The notes under the pieces are model-generated. The model was given only the letters and a program-made list of their open reading frames with translations. It searched no databases and was not told where the DNA came from. From Diphasiastrum complanatum (Eukaryota; Streptophyta; Lycopodiopsida; Lycopodiales; Lycopodiaceae), in NCBI GenBank assembly GCA_029204225.1, contig CM055102.1, positions 29,068,969 through 29,132,968 on the forward strand: a stretch of 64,000 nucleotides of DNA, read 5' to 3'. This document shows, one piece after another, positions 53,957 to 64,000 of the stretch; position 1 is the stretch's first letter, and each line of letters starts with the position of its first letter. Made by a program: the position numbers and the translations under genes.

Positions 53957-56052
53957 AAATTAAGTCATTCTTAGGTTTCACTGTGTTTTTCCGTAGATTT
54001 TCAGAGGAGTACTTGAAGATTGCTGCACCTCTCAACAATATGTTGAAAGGAGTGAAAAGTCGCAAAGGTAGGCCAAGTCCTCCTATCAGATGGAATGAAA
54101 AATTAGATGAAAGTTTTCGCAAACTCAAGTTTCTAATCACCTCAGCTCCAGTTTTGAGAATAGCGGATCTAGATTTGTCATTCGTCATTAACACTGACGC
54201 GAGTGATACGGCTATTGGAGCTATTCTGTTACAGGAGGGTCAACCCATTGCCTTTGAGAGTAAGAAACTAACTGATGCACAGGTCAGGTACACTACTCAA
54301 GAAAAAGAGCTTTTTGTTGTGATCCATGATTTGAAATCATGGAGGCATTACCTGTATGGTAATAAATTTGTGGTTAGTACGGATCATCAACCTTTAAAGT
54401 ATTTCTATAATCAGAATGATTTGCGAGGTCGTAAGGCCAGATGGGCAGAACTCATGCAGGAATTTGACTTTGAAGTGCGATATATCAGAGGCTCATCTAA
54501 TCAGGTGGCTGATGCACTTAGTCGAATTGGTGAAGTGAACGAAATTTCTTTCACTGAGATTAGTATGGACTTTTATCTCTCCTTGAGAGGTCTTTATGAG
54601 AAAGACCCACATTTTGGACCAATCTGGAATAGGGTTCTAGCAGTTTCATCAAGCGGGACTGATGATCATGGTGATCAGTCTAGAGGGAAGGATATAAAGG
54701 GTACTGATGACTGTTCTATCCGTAATGGACTTTTGTTCAGGAAAGGGAAGGTTTGTGTGCCTGATGTGGATGTTGTTAAGAATAAAATTCTTTATGAATG
54801 TCATGACTCACCGTGCGCAGGACATCCCGACATACATCGTACATTGGATTTGGTACGAAGGGATTTTTATTGGCCAAAACTCAAGCCCTTTGTAGAATCT
54901 TATGTGGTCACGTGTGACCAATGCCAGTTGAATAAAGTTGAATTCCATAAGGCTAGCAGTTTGTTGCATCCACAGGATATCCCTGATAAGAGATGGGATA
55001 GTATTTCCATGGATTTCGTGGTTGGGTTACTGCGGATGAATAAACAACATGATGCAATTTGGGTTGTGGTCAACCGTCTTACCAAATTGGCTACGTTTAT
55101 TCCGGTAAAGACCACCGCAAAGGCTTTTGATTTAGCTCAGATATTTGTAGAGCGTCTGTTTAGGCTTTACGGATTACCAAGTGATATTGTGAGTGATCGC
55201 GATCTGGAGTTCACCGGTCACTTTTGGTCGGCCATATTCGCTAAACTAGAGATGACACTGAGCTTGGGTTATTCTAATCATCCTGAGACAGATGGACAGA
55301 TGGAAAGAACAAATCAGACGATGGAACAAATGCTTCGGGCATATGTTTCCAAACGGCAATCTGATTGGGAAAAGTACCTTCCATTAATCGAGTTTTCCTA
55401 TAATAGTAGTAAGCATTCAGCTACCGATTATAGCCCGTTTATGCTTATGTACAGTTTTGAGCCTAGATCACCCATCGCGGTTGAGACTCGGACGATCAAG
55501 TTTTAGAAAGTAGCGGATTTCCTACATGATATGCAGGAAATGCTACGGATTGCACGTGAAAATGTCCAGAGTGCCCAAGATAGGGAAAAACATTATGCAA
55601 ATCTGAAAAGATCACCGAGAGACTTCCAAGTGGGAGATTGGGTATATTTGAGAATCCCGAAGGATTCAAGTGTAATGCGTACCGGCAAGCATTATAAGTT
55701 GTCCCCTAGCTATAGAAGACCGTTTAAGATCTTGAAAAAGATCGAATCCTTAGCTTACCAATTGGAACTCCCAGATGGATCACAATTGCATCCCGTATTT
55801 CACGTTAGTCGTCTTAAAAAGAGTCTACGTGAAGGAGAGCATCTTGGATCTAGAGATCAGTTGGACCTGTTGGATGAATCATCGGGTGTATCTCGTCTTG
55901 AACATGAAAAGATCTTGGATACAAGAACTAAACGATTGAGAAATTGTATAGTTATCGAGCATCTGGTTCGATGGAGGGGATGTACAGACGATGACGATTC
56001 CTGGGAACAAGAAGGAAGCTTAAGGAGGAACTTTTCCAGTTTTAAGTTTTGA
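53957..56052 (+). pseudogene. Chromovirus RNase H, integrase and chromodomain (inverted half)
   Basis: From the RT end KSFLGFTVFFRRFSEEYL on, RNase H has NTDASDTAIG, EKELFVVI, STDHQPLKYF and NQVADALSR. Integrase has a zinc region with HPDIHR and CDQCQ and a core with SMDFVVG, VSDRDLEF and DGQMERTNQ, so the DDE triad is visible. One TAG at 55504-55506 splits the frame. The tail (55531-56051) has the GPY/F-like region and a chromodomain at about 55900-56020 (IEHLVRWRGCTDDDDSWEQE). The chromodomain is thought to guide integration toward chromatin marks in this clade. Otherwise open over nearly 700 codons. Confidence 0.9.
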
Positions 56053-56080
56053 GGTCAGAACTTGAATAAGGGAGGAAGAA

Positions 56081-56552
56081 TGTCATGCCCATGACTGGTC
56101 TCGGGTAGCGTGTCCACGCTAGGGACCGGTAGACCAACAACCCATAAGTTAATTGTGATTATAAGGGAATTGGGGTCCTTATGTGTATATGGTCATAATT
56201 AATGGTTGTAGGCCTAAACACATGGTGGTGGAGTTGGTATGGGTCTATCAGTGAGTCATTATAAAACTGGATGACGTGGCCCAAATAGGTCACAGTGCAC
56301 TACTAGTGGTGCATGGGCCTTGGAGGGTATAAGTATACCTGCTGGGCTCTCACTAGTGTATGCTTGATTTGTGATGAGTAGCTACATGCTGCTAGTGTGA
56401 CTCCTCTTTCCATGACTTTGATTGATCCATAGCTTGGGGGCTAGATCCGTACGATCTAGGTTTGGTTTGGTTGGTTTAACCTCCACCGGTTCCCATGTGT
56501 TGTTGCTTTGTATGGTATGCTTAGACTAGAATCTTGTTGTGAGGACTTTATA
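56081..56552 (+). repeat. Chromovirus 3' LTR (in inverted half)
   Basis: Starts TGTCATGCCC after the purine tract AAGGGAGGAAGAA (56068-56080). It matches the inverted LTR at 59074-59503 for about 430 bases with indels, then continues about 45 bases further to TTTATA, where the CAGTA duplication follows. The outer end is inferred from that duplication and would be TG...TA instead of TG...CA. Confidence 0.75.
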
Positions 56553-56557
56553 CAGTA

Positions 56558-56657
56558 GGTGATGTCCTTTGTCGTCTGGTGCATCTTGTTTGGAGGTTGC
56601 CTTCCTCTTCATCCTCATTGTCTTCACTATTGGACGAAACATCTTTGTATCCAGCCA
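56558..56657 (-). pseudogene. Inverted 100-base piece of element E aORF
   Basis: On the minus strand this reads MAGYKDVSSNSEDNEDEEEG then a TRRQRTSPT-like segment equivalent to the start of the aORF linker in copies D and G. It fits between the E sequence ending at 53956 and that beginning at 59504, so it was carried along when the chromovirus half inverted. Confidence 0.6.
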
Positions 56658-56663
56658 TCTGCT

Positions 56664-57479
56664 ACCGTTTTAGGAATTGGCCATTCCACTACCGTCTTCA
56701 CTTTTCATCGTCAATCTTGATCCCAAAGGAGGTAATCTTATGACCAAGGTAAAGAAGTTCTTTTTTAAAGAATTTGCACTTTGATTCTTTTGCATGAAGC
56801 TTCTCTTGTCTTAAGATACGTAAGACAGTACAGAGATGCTTAGCATGCTCTTTGAGTGTTCTGCTATAGATCAGAATATCGACCAGAAACACTACTACGA
56901 ACTTTTCCAAATATGGACTCGATCTATGAGATTGTCCATCCTGGGCAATGGGTATTTATTTTTAACTGCTAGTTTGTTCAGACCCTTGTAATCTACACAT
57001 AGCCGGAAACTCCCATCTTTCTTACTCTTAAGAAGTACAGGTGCTCCCCATGGAGATTTACTTGGTCTTATGTGTCCCATCCTGAGATACTCCTCAATCT
57101 ACCTAGCCACTTCCTCCTCTTCCTTCTGACTAAACCGATATGGTTGTCTGAAGATAGGACGACTATCGGGTAAAAGATCTATCTTATGATCCACCGATTG
57201 AGCAAGTGGTAGTCCATAAGGTAGCTGCTTCGGAAAAACTTCACTAAACTCTCGCAAATGATGTTGTTCCTGATGCGAATTTTCAGTGTTAAAGCATGAA
57301 AACACATTCACATCTCCAACATCACAATGCATACGAGATTTCAAAAGCAAGTGAAAGAGTTCATACTCAGAATCATGAAGTTTTTCAATTAATTCAGCCG
57401 AGGAAATCATCGACGATGGAAGTACATCGGTCTCTCCAGAAATAGAGACAATCTGATCAAACTTATCTTTAAATACCAT
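56664..57479 (-). pseudogene. Chromovirus reverse transcriptase (5' half)
   Basis: Fingers at 57080-56895 ([29 protein letters not shown]), preceded by the protease-RT linker (57479-57099) with FSEVFPKQLPYGLP. About 85 codons of the palm are missing. The catalytic box then reads FLVDILIYSR, so the first Asp of the usual DD is Val. The frame shifts near 56697 and breaks at the inversion point. Inactive as it stands. Confidence 0.85.
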
Positions 57480-57984
57480 AGAATGATTTTTAAAATCTAT
57501 CTCTAAAGAGTCTAATTTGTCAAAAACTTATTCATAGCCCAAAATCACATCAGTCCGGTCCAAATTCATGACATGGAAATCCAACGGCTCAGCATAGTCC
57601 TACATTTAAAGCTCTGAGTTCAAGACTTTGACATCCCAAATCTCAGCGTTCGACCCTGAGGCAAGACGGACCATGTAATGGTGATCACTGGCCATGGTGG
57701 GCACTCGGAGCTTCTGCACAAGTCGAGCATTCAAAAAATTGTGAGTACTACCTGAATCAAATAGCACATTCAAGTCTTTCCCTAAAATATTGCGTCTCAC
57801 ACGAAACAATTCATTAGGCTTGAAAGAGAGTGCACTAAAGTTACAAGTACAATCACAATTATTTAACAAATTGACTTCCAATTTACCTGCTGGTAAATCC
57901 ACAGTCATGAAACTTGACGACTGTTTTCCGTTTGGGGCACTGTTTAGCACGGTGCCCCAGTTTATTGCAGAGAAAAAACAGATT
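57480..57984 (-). pseudogene. Chromovirus gag end and protease
   Basis: Gag zinc knuckle CNKLGHRAKQC near 57955 follows a frameshift in a T run. The protease has VLFDSGSTHNFLNARLV (DSG kept) near 57770, followed by WDVKVLNSEL and a stop near 57604. The remaining part to 57480 carries stops. Confidence 0.8.
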
Positions 57985-58887
57985 CTATTTAAGCGCCACC
58001 AACCATGGTTTGTCTTTTACCACCAATTTCTTCTTATTCTTCTTTTTCTTTGATTGTTGGTACGCTTCTGCTTCCAGCTCGTCAAAAAACTGCTTTTTAT
58101 GCTTGTTAGATTTTTCTTGCTTGGGTTTCGGGGCCGTTTGACCGTGCACGCTTCTTTGTGATGCAACAACTATACTATCATAGGCTTTTGCCACACAGAT
58201 AGCATCATCTAGAGAGTTAAGGATATTTTGTTTGCATTCATTTTGATAATCAGCTGGCAGTCCGGCAATAAATTGCCATTATGCTAACTTACGATCAAAT
58301 AGCGGCACCTTGGCCAAAGAGTCCAAGAACTCTTGGACATAACTGTCCAAATCTCGGCTTCCCATTTTGCAGTTGATAAACTGAATATACAGCTCGGAAT
58401 CGTCTATCGTGACAAAAGCTTTTCGGAATTCCGTCAGGATTCCAGCCCAAGTCACCGGTTTCGTGGAAAGTTCCCTCCACCATGAAGAGGCCTTACCTTC
58501 CAGAAACAACTGAACCGATGATATTCGTTTATCCTCTGGGACGTTGTGCAAGCTAAAATAGCTTGTCCAACGGTTTATCTAGTCTTCAACAACTTCCGGA
58601 CGTTTAAACTTTTTATCGCCGAAAAATATTTGCGGTTGGTAGCCGAAGTTGTTAGAGTTAATTGCTTGCAGTTGATTAAATAGATTTTGCATTTGTTTAT
58701 CTCGTTGTCTATTGCTCTGATGAAGTTCTAAAACTGCCTTGCTTAAGGTTTGCAACAGTTTTTCGGAGTCTAGGGTGTCATCACTGTCGGGTGAGGCCGG
58801 CTGAATCTTCGTATTTCCCCCATCACTTCGTGGTGATGCCGGGTGAATCTCGGTAGCACCCTCCTCAAAAATTTCATCAGCATCCAT
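57985..58887 (-). pseudogene. Chromovirus gag
   Basis: Likely start ATG 58887 (MDADEIFEEG). An acidic Ser/Pro-rich N-terminus is followed by a Gln-rich segment and a Retrotrans_gag capsid region (LFLEGKASSWWREL, WAGILTEFRKAF, DSYVQEFLDSLAKV), then a Lys-rich segment before the zinc knuckle. Stops near 58579 and 58279. A T run followed by CAG lies just upstream (58900-58916). Confidence 0.85.
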
Positions 58888-59073
58888 TTGCTTGCCAACT
58901 GAAAAAAAAAAAATTCGTTCAGTTAATGCATTCATTATGGGTATAATAGTTGCTAAATTAAGCAATGTCTACAAAAAATCTAATTTTTTAGACCATACGT
59001 GCTTTCATTTACCAATTATACCAATGAGTTTCCAAATGGATCGTTTACACAATAAAAATCGGAATTAAAACAT
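58888..59073 (-). other. Chromovirus leader
   Basis: About 185 bases between LTR and gag. A clean primer-binding site is not visible: after GTATGGTATG the sequence diverges from the 3' LTR, so the LTR end and primer site may have been deleted. A 12-T run plus CAG directly before gag resembles a splice acceptor; this is only a resemblance. Confidence 0.5.
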
Positions 59074-59503
59074 CATACCATACAAAGCAACAACACATGG
59101 GAACCGGTGGAGGTTAAACCAACCCAACCAAATCTAGATTGTACGGATCTAGCCCCCAAGCTATAGATCAATCAGAGTCATGGAAAGAGGAGTCACACTA
59201 GCAGCATGTAACTACTCATCAAGTATAATTATACCCTCCAAGGCCCATGCACTACTAGTAGTGCACTATGATACCTCAGTGGACACCTCTGCAGCCTATC
59301 TGGGCCACGTCATCCAGTTCCCTAATGACTCACTGATAGACCCATACCAACTCCACCACCATGTGTTTAGGCCTACAACCATTAATTATGACCATATACA
59401 CATAAGGGCCCCAATTCCCTTATAGTCACAATTAACTTATGGGTTGTTGGTCTACCAGTCCCTAGCGTGGACACGCTACCTGAGACCAATCCTGGGCCTG
59501 ACA
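59074..59503 (-). repeat. Chromovirus 5' LTR
   Basis: Begins (minus) TGTCAGGCCC at 59503 and matches 56081-56510 with several indels, for example near 59250-59290. It is flanked by TACTG at 59504-59508. Confidence 0.85.
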
Positions 59504-60427
59504 TACTGCCTCCTCACCTCAGCTCCAGATCATGGACACTCAGTAGACACCAATGCAATCACCTACTCGAAGTTCTAGAACCAAATCAGCATCTGGATCC
59601 CTTCAAGTGTGGGTGCAATCACCTGTTAGACACTCCAGATTCCATCAGGATCATTTCAAGCTATTACATCACCCCCTCCTGTCCAGCAGACCGTAGATTC
59701 TGTGGTGGCCAGCCAACCACATGCAATAGTTTCAGGGGAGAGAGGAAAGGAGCTGCCTGCAACTACACATGCAAAAGACACAATTGCAGCTGATTCCACT
59801 CACGAAGAAACAACAGAAGAGACAAGAGAAGCTGAACCTGATCAAGAAACGGTAGAAGATTAAGCAACTCAAATAATATTAGAAGTCCAAGAAAGCCCAA
59901 ATGCTGAAGAAAAAGCTGAAGACCCCTCTACTCTCAAGCAAGATGCCTTCATCGATGTAGACACTCTTGAATACTTCGATGAAGGCAATCTTGTAGATGA
60001 GGGAGTGGAGACAGTTCCAGAGGCAGTTGCACTAGTCACATCACTAACCTCCACTACTACCACCACCACCACCATTGTTGATACCACACCCCCACGTCAC
60101 CGTTTTTCTTAAGCCTAGTATTATAATTCCCACCGTCACCACTGTTGTAAATACTCAACTAACTGTTCCACTACCAACTCATTCCACAGCTTCTCTTTTT
60201 CTACTTATCATTGTCATTCTTCTGAGTTCCCCTCCCTTTCTAGCCTACGACAGGTTGCCCGAGAAAGCTAGGGATCGTTGAAGTGGCATGTTGAGATATC
60301 ATACCATCTTCATTGGTTGGTGCACCAGCTAGCACAACAGACAGATGAGCTCAGAACAACAAAGCAGGACCTGTAGCTGAAAGACGCGGAGTTGCTGACA
60401 GTTTTGGAAGAGTTACAAAGCGAAAGG
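59504..60427 (+). pseudogene. aORF linker and coiled coil of element E
   Basis: Continuation of the aORF of E. A Pro/Ser/Thr segment (ASSPQ, TPMQSP) leads to an acidic stretch (ETREAEPDQETVED, NAEEKAEDPS, DVDTLEYFDEG), a Ser/Thr run (TSLTSTTTTTTTIVDTT) and, in a shifted frame near 60300-60425, a heptad-like segment (HQLAQQTDELRTTKQDL, DAELLTVLEELQSER) equivalent to the coiled coil of A and B. Several stops and shifts. It is cut by the copia LTR at 60428, and the C-terminal domain is not present in the window. Confidence 0.65.
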
Positions 60428-61091
60428 TGTTAGATTTCAGCAATTTTCACATTGTTAAAGCAATTTGTTTGTATCTATGTGGATCCACATGTGTGAGGAC
60501 CTGTCCACATGTGTGAAATAACACTTGTAATATTCAGATCCGTTGTACTTAGATTTTATTTGAGTCAAATGTCAAATCTCCTAAATTGTAGGAGTTATCT
60601 CCTAGATTATAGGAATCTAGAAGGTCAACACTAACCACCAATGGATGATGTGGCAAATTAGATAGATCTTATCCAAAGTGGATATGAATGAGTACAATGA
60701 GCTACCCCACACGTGCTGGAAGCAGCCTAGAGAGAGATTATGATGATTGTGTACTTGATCCATGATGGATCCATTGTGAGGTTAATCTTGAGAAATATTG
60801 ATTTGGGAGCCATCATTGTGTTTTCACTCTCTTAAGCTAATTCTTTGTGGATGAATGCTTTGTATTTCCTTAGTAAATATATTTTCTATTATCAGCGTAC
60901 ACCTGATGTACTTCACATGTGTGAAGCCTTTGGATCATCATTTTTTATTGTTCTTGCTTGGATCAATAGAAATTGTCAAGTAGAAGCTAGAATTGGATGC
61001 TAGTGTGGATATAGATCAAGATCCCAAGCTACCAATCACTCTTATTGATCATTTGTGGATCAAATTAAGTCCTTTTCTTTGAAATTTGACA
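60428..61091 (+). repeat. Copia 5' LTR with CACATGTG palindromes
   Basis: 664 bp, starting TGTTAG and ending TTGACA directly before a primer-binding site. Three CACATGTG motifs lie at about 60489, 60511 and 60918, the last as TTCACATGTGTGAA; a CACACGTGTG copy lies in the leader near 61253. These match the palindrome of the Cop1 LTR. No 3' partner in the window. Confidence 0.85.
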
Positions 61092-61104
61092 TGGTATCAG
61101 AGCC
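61092..61104 (+). other. Primer-binding site (tRNA-iMet)
   Basis: TGGTATCAGAGCC directly after the LTR. Confidence 0.95.
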
Positions 61105-62040
61105 AAGTCTAAGAGCTTTGATGATGATCCAAATCTCTTCATTTTGCTAAAAGCATTGGTGCTAGAATCAATTTGAAGGAGGGTGACCTTAACCAATGGT
61201 TTACTTGAGGATTTGACGTTCAAATAAGTGCGTAAAGGTCAAGTGTACTTCTCACACGTGTGAGAGGCTGCTGGAGTTGTACTTTCACCAAATCTTAGTG
61301 ATTTTTCAATATTTGTACTTCAAACAATTTGTGAAGAGTGAAACTAGTGATTTGCTTTGTGAAAATCCATTGATCTCATTGTAGATCTGATGTGGGAATG
61401 GTGTTAGATGTTTGATAAACCTCCAAATCATTGAGAGTGAGTTTTGAGGCTTATGTTTTTAGTTCTAGAGAGAGACTAAAATCCATTCTAAACACCAAAG
61501 GAAGGCATTGGCACTTCCAAGAGTCCAAGATCTTGCTTCTTGAGTTAAGAGAGATTCAAGTGAGTAGCCTAGAGGCTAAAGTCTAAAAAAGAGAATAGGA
61601 AAAGTCTTGAATAGTACATTTGTTGTACTTGTTACTAGTTAAATATGGGTTCAATTGGAGCCTATCTTCTTGAAACTAGTGAAAGGTTAAAATCAAGTAA
61701 TTATTCAATACGGAAAGTAAGAATGGAGTGACTTCTAGTGCTCCAAGATTTGTATGATCTTGTCCTTGGTGAAGTGGAAGAGCCTCAAGGAGGAAAGATC
61801 TAGTGAAGTACAAGAAAAGATCTAGGCTAGCATTACATTGTCTTAGAATGAATGTTAGTAATGAACTTCTTAAAGAAGTTGCATCTTGTACCTTGGCCAA
61901 GGAGGGCTTGGAACTCCGTGAAAGGGATCTACAAATCCAAAAATACCTCTAGAGTGCTTATGCTAAGGAATAGAGTTCTTCAAAGCATTAGAGGTAGTGA
62001 TGAGAGTGCTCAAGAGTATGTACTCTTGAGGATAAAATGA
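61105..62040 (+). pseudogene. Copia leader and broken gag
   Basis: The leader (61105-61644) has no coding sequence. Gag starts at ATG 61645 with MGSIGAYLLETSERL and YSIRKVRME, then a stop at 61729, another near 61801, and a recognisable KSKNTSRVLMLRNRVLQS and SAQEYVL in a later frame (61852-62040). Closely related to the gag at 36372-37310. After 62040 the similarity ends and the rest of the element is lost. Confidence 0.8.
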
Positions 62041-62675
62041 AGCACATTAGTAGATTGCTGAAAGTATAGTATTTTTTAGACTTTGATGATCATGATACTA
62101 ACTTATGACACCATGACTTCGGTGTGATAGAATCCAGTCCGTAGAGTAAAAATACTCTAATACTTTGTTCTAATACATGTGATTGACATAAAAAATTGTA
62201 CTATTGGTAGCTTAAAAATGCTTTTAAGCTTTGTTTAAATCTGTAGATGGCTCCATTGCTCATGTAATATCCAACTCTATGACGGATCTCACTTTCTCTT
62301 TTACCTCATATGTTTTGCAAACGATAGAATTACAAGAGCACTTCAATTATAAATGCGATTTCTACATTCATGAATACTTCACCTCAAGAATTCAAATTCA
62401 AATACTTAAAGCTTCTTTCTTGAATCGGCCTAACAATATTGCAACACAAATACTATATGTGCTAAGTACATAGAATGCTAGATTTCGTACTTCGAACATT
62501 TTGTTGCATACTTGCATATATTATAGAAAGGACTTAGCAATGAATATCATTTCTTTGAATCTTAAAGAAGGCATATATTTTGAGAGTATTATGGCATCTT
62601 CATAGGATAACACTATGACTCTTATTCAGGTAAGCTTTTCCAGACAATACTCAATTTACTTACAAGTGATATTTC
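62041..62675 (+). other. Unassigned AT-rich stretch
   Basis: No family recognised. One 80-codon opening (62231-62473, containing FYIHEYFTSRIQIQI) has no visible domain. GTAAGC after ATTCAG near 62628 and other splice-like strings are isolated. It could be host intergenic DNA or decayed element sequence. Confidence 0.4.
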
Positions 62676-63190
62676 TCTAAATGTAGATGGAAACAAAAAA
62701 TAAAGGAGTTATGGTTCTTAAAAATATGCCACCTTTCTTTACTGCAAAAAAAAAACCTTTTGCTACAAGCCTTCCTTTATACTTACTTATTGATCCATAT
62801 CGGTTGTATTTCAATATATACACCCACTTGCAATCAAGTGGTTTCTTCCCTTGAGGAAGATCAACACGTTCCCAAGTATGATTCTCCATAAGAGCATCAT
62901 ACTCCACTTACATAGCATCCATCCAACTTTTTGATTTCAAGCATTTTCATAGCAAGTTGGTTCATCAAGCATTGAAGTAAGAAAAGTATATGAAGTGAAA
63001 GGAGTGCCTTCTCTTTGATCACCTTTGCCAATGTATGTGAGCCTTGATGGCTTGGCCCTTGCTCTTGAAGATCTTCTTGGAGCTCTCGGGTCTTGAGGTG
63101 GATCCTCAAGATCTTGGGGACAAACTTAGTAGATGCTTTCAAACATTGATTCTTTCTTTTCAGATTGATTGTCAATATAAGCTCATAGCT
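62676..63190 (-). pseudogene. Copia integrase-RT linker and RT start
   Basis: Minus-strand fragment. Frames at 63190-62900 carry APRRSSRARAKPSRLTYIG and FLTSMLDEPTC, then TWERVDLPQGKKPLDCKWVY and SISKYKGRLVAKG at 62870-62760, all as in Cop1 (QRAKPSRLTYDEKG, CKWIFKIK). It ends in a run of T bases after VAKG. At least two frameshifts. Confidence 0.8.
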
Positions 63191-64000
63191 GTTACAGATC
63201 GTAGTTAGCTTTGTGAGCACACGATTTTGTCCGCTATTGATTTGTGCTCACCAGCATCATCTTACTTGTATTTCTATACATTCAATTTGAGTAAATTATT
63301 GTCTAGTTTTGCATTCAAATTTTGTCAGGGTTGCATGCTTTCTACTTCCCAAGGGAAAGCCAATCCCATCGTGGACACGCTTGATGGATCCAATCACCAT
63401 ATGTGGAAATTAAGATGAAAACTGTGCTAATGGCTAAGAAGTTGTATGATGTTGTCACAGGTGCAAAGGAAAGACCCGAAGTCGATGACCTTGCAATCTC
63501 TCGATGGAAGCTGAAGGATGGAAAGGCTTTCACGTTGATCATCCTCAACATATCAGACACACAAATCGGCCATGTGTCTGAAGCTCAGACCTCCAAGAAA
63601 GTTTGGGACATCTTGAGCACCCTGTACGAAGTGCGTAACGTAGCTTCCAAGCTACATCTCAAGAGAAAATTCTTCTCCCTCCAGATGACCAATGGTGATT
63701 CATTACAGAATTACATTAACTAGTTCAAGAACTTGCTACAGCAAATGGCCGCTGTCGAATTTGTCAGACGATCAAGATGCAGTAATGATACTGCTTTCAA
63801 GCCTGCCAATATCGTATGATAACTGGGTGATGATGATCACCACACACCCAGAGCTGACTCTATCACGAGTCATGACGATGTTGCTACATGAAGAGACAAG
63901 AAAAAACGAACCTTCTGGTTCCTCTATTGCCGACTCTCATGCCTTATACACATGCAGAAGAAGAGAGGCTCAAAGCCACATAAGCTGAATCAAAAGCCAA
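63191..64000 (+). pseudogene. Copia gag (another family), cut by window end
   Basis: A short leader, then gag from ATG 63335 (MLSTSQGKANPIVDTLDGSN). A one-base loss near 63409 shifts the frame to VLMAKKLYDVVTGAKE, a UBN2-type gag with SEAQTSKKVWDILSTLYE and KLHLKRKFFSLQM. A stop occurs at 63721 and a frameshift near 63755, then VMILLSSLPISYDNWV and LTLSRVMTMLLHEETRK. It differs from the other copia gags here. Zinc knuckle and pol would lie beyond the window. Confidence 0.85.

Larger units (their letters stand above)
53957..59503 (-). mobile_element. Chromovirus (gypsy) with its 3' half inverted
   Basis: The 5' half (5' LTR, gag, protease, RT) reads on the minus strand at 59503-56664. The 3' half (RNase H, integrase, chromodomain, 3' LTR) reads on the plus strand at 53957-56552. 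The RT break is complementary in the two halves. Target duplications CAGTA (56553-56557) and its reverse complement TACTG (59504-59508) flank the outer LTR ends. The inverted repeats AGCAGA (53951-53956) and TCTGCT (56658-56663) sit exactly at the two inversion breakpoints. Confidence 0.8.
39241..60427 (+). mobile_element. Old gypsy element E (plus strand), split in several parts
   Basis: Protease, linker, RT and the first part of RNase H lie at 39275-41892; integrase at 52049-52980; spacer and aORF N domain at 53285-53956; a 100-base aORF piece, inverted, at 56558-56657; and the aORF linker and coiled coil at 59504-60427. The gaps are filled by D plus copia pieces (41893-52048) and by a chromovirus (53957-59503). 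Order and strand fit one element of the same aORF lineage as A and B but clearly diverged. Gag and both LTRs are not visible. Confidence 0.7.

Noticed and set aside
59180..59425. Plus-strand open frame of 81 codons
   Set aside because: It lies entirely within the chromovirus 5' LTR.
53957..59503. Two independent chromovirus insertions in opposite orientation
   Set aside because: The RT breakpoints are complementary, the breakpoints carry matching inverted repeats, and the outer LTR ends carry one target duplication, so a single inverted element is simpler.
60075..60281. Small ORF with a hydrophobic stretch, possible membrane segment of an env-like protein
   Set aside because: It lies in the low-complexity linker of the E aORF, in a frame not shown to be the real one. 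Copies A and B have no hydrophobic segment at this place.
62231..62473. 80-codon open frame as a host gene exon
   Set aside because: No domain, and no consistent splice pattern or neighbouring coding sequence could be established by reading.

Overview
The window is nuclear DNA of a land plant, and nearly all of it is a mosaic of nested, mostly broken LTR retrotransposons. The plant signature is seen in primer-binding sites for initiator-Met tRNA (Ty1/copia) and Asp tRNA (Ty3/gypsy, as in plant Athila/Tat elements), a chromodomain gypsy element, and AT-rich intervals. The density of nesting suggests a large, repeat-rich genome (fern, lycophyte or gymnosperm are possible), but the sequence does not fix the species. 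No intact host gene was recognised. One unrecognised open stretch (2329-2760) could be a captured exon, and a decayed Asp-tRNA copy lies at 916-990.

Layout. 1-4237: a plus-strand fragment of a retroelement extra ORF (copy G), the tRNA-Asp relic, two LTR fragments with GA microsatellites, the unknown ORF and an array of short motifs. 4238-35829: gypsy element A on the minus strand. Nested in it is a second gypsy element B (14606-34149), and nested in B's reverse transcriptase is a young copia element, Cop1 (21826-28255, 655-bp LTRs, target duplication ATAAG). 35830-39240: copia fragments. 39241-60427: an old plus-strand gypsy element E, broken by gypsy element D (minus, 42966-52048, itself carrying copia pieces), by a chromovirus whose 3' half is inverted (53957-59503), and ended by a copia 5' LTR at 60428. 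60428-64000: three copia fragments.

Common theme. A, B, D and E (with fragment G) belong to one gypsy lineage with gag, protease, RT, RNase H and integrase, followed by a long extra sense-strand ORF (aORF, about 900-1040 codons) between integrase and the 3' LTR. The aORF has an N-terminal domain, a Ser/Thr/Pro-rich linker, a coiled coil, a Gln/Ser-rich stretch and a conserved C-terminal domain; I saw no convincing membrane segment. Gag of A and B carries four zinc knuckles. In A and B the leader and the pol-aORF spacer share one element-specific short motif, scattered in both orientations (GCGAAGGTT in A, GCGAGAGTT in B). D shows a mixed version in its spacer, and an ACATCCGATG type occurs in E and at 2765-3215. 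These motif sets and the aORF are the most novel-looking content.

Relative age by eye: Cop1 LTRs about 99% identical; A and B LTR pairs about 97%; E, D, the chromovirus and the copia fragments are more decayed. All identities are estimates from reading, not computed alignments.
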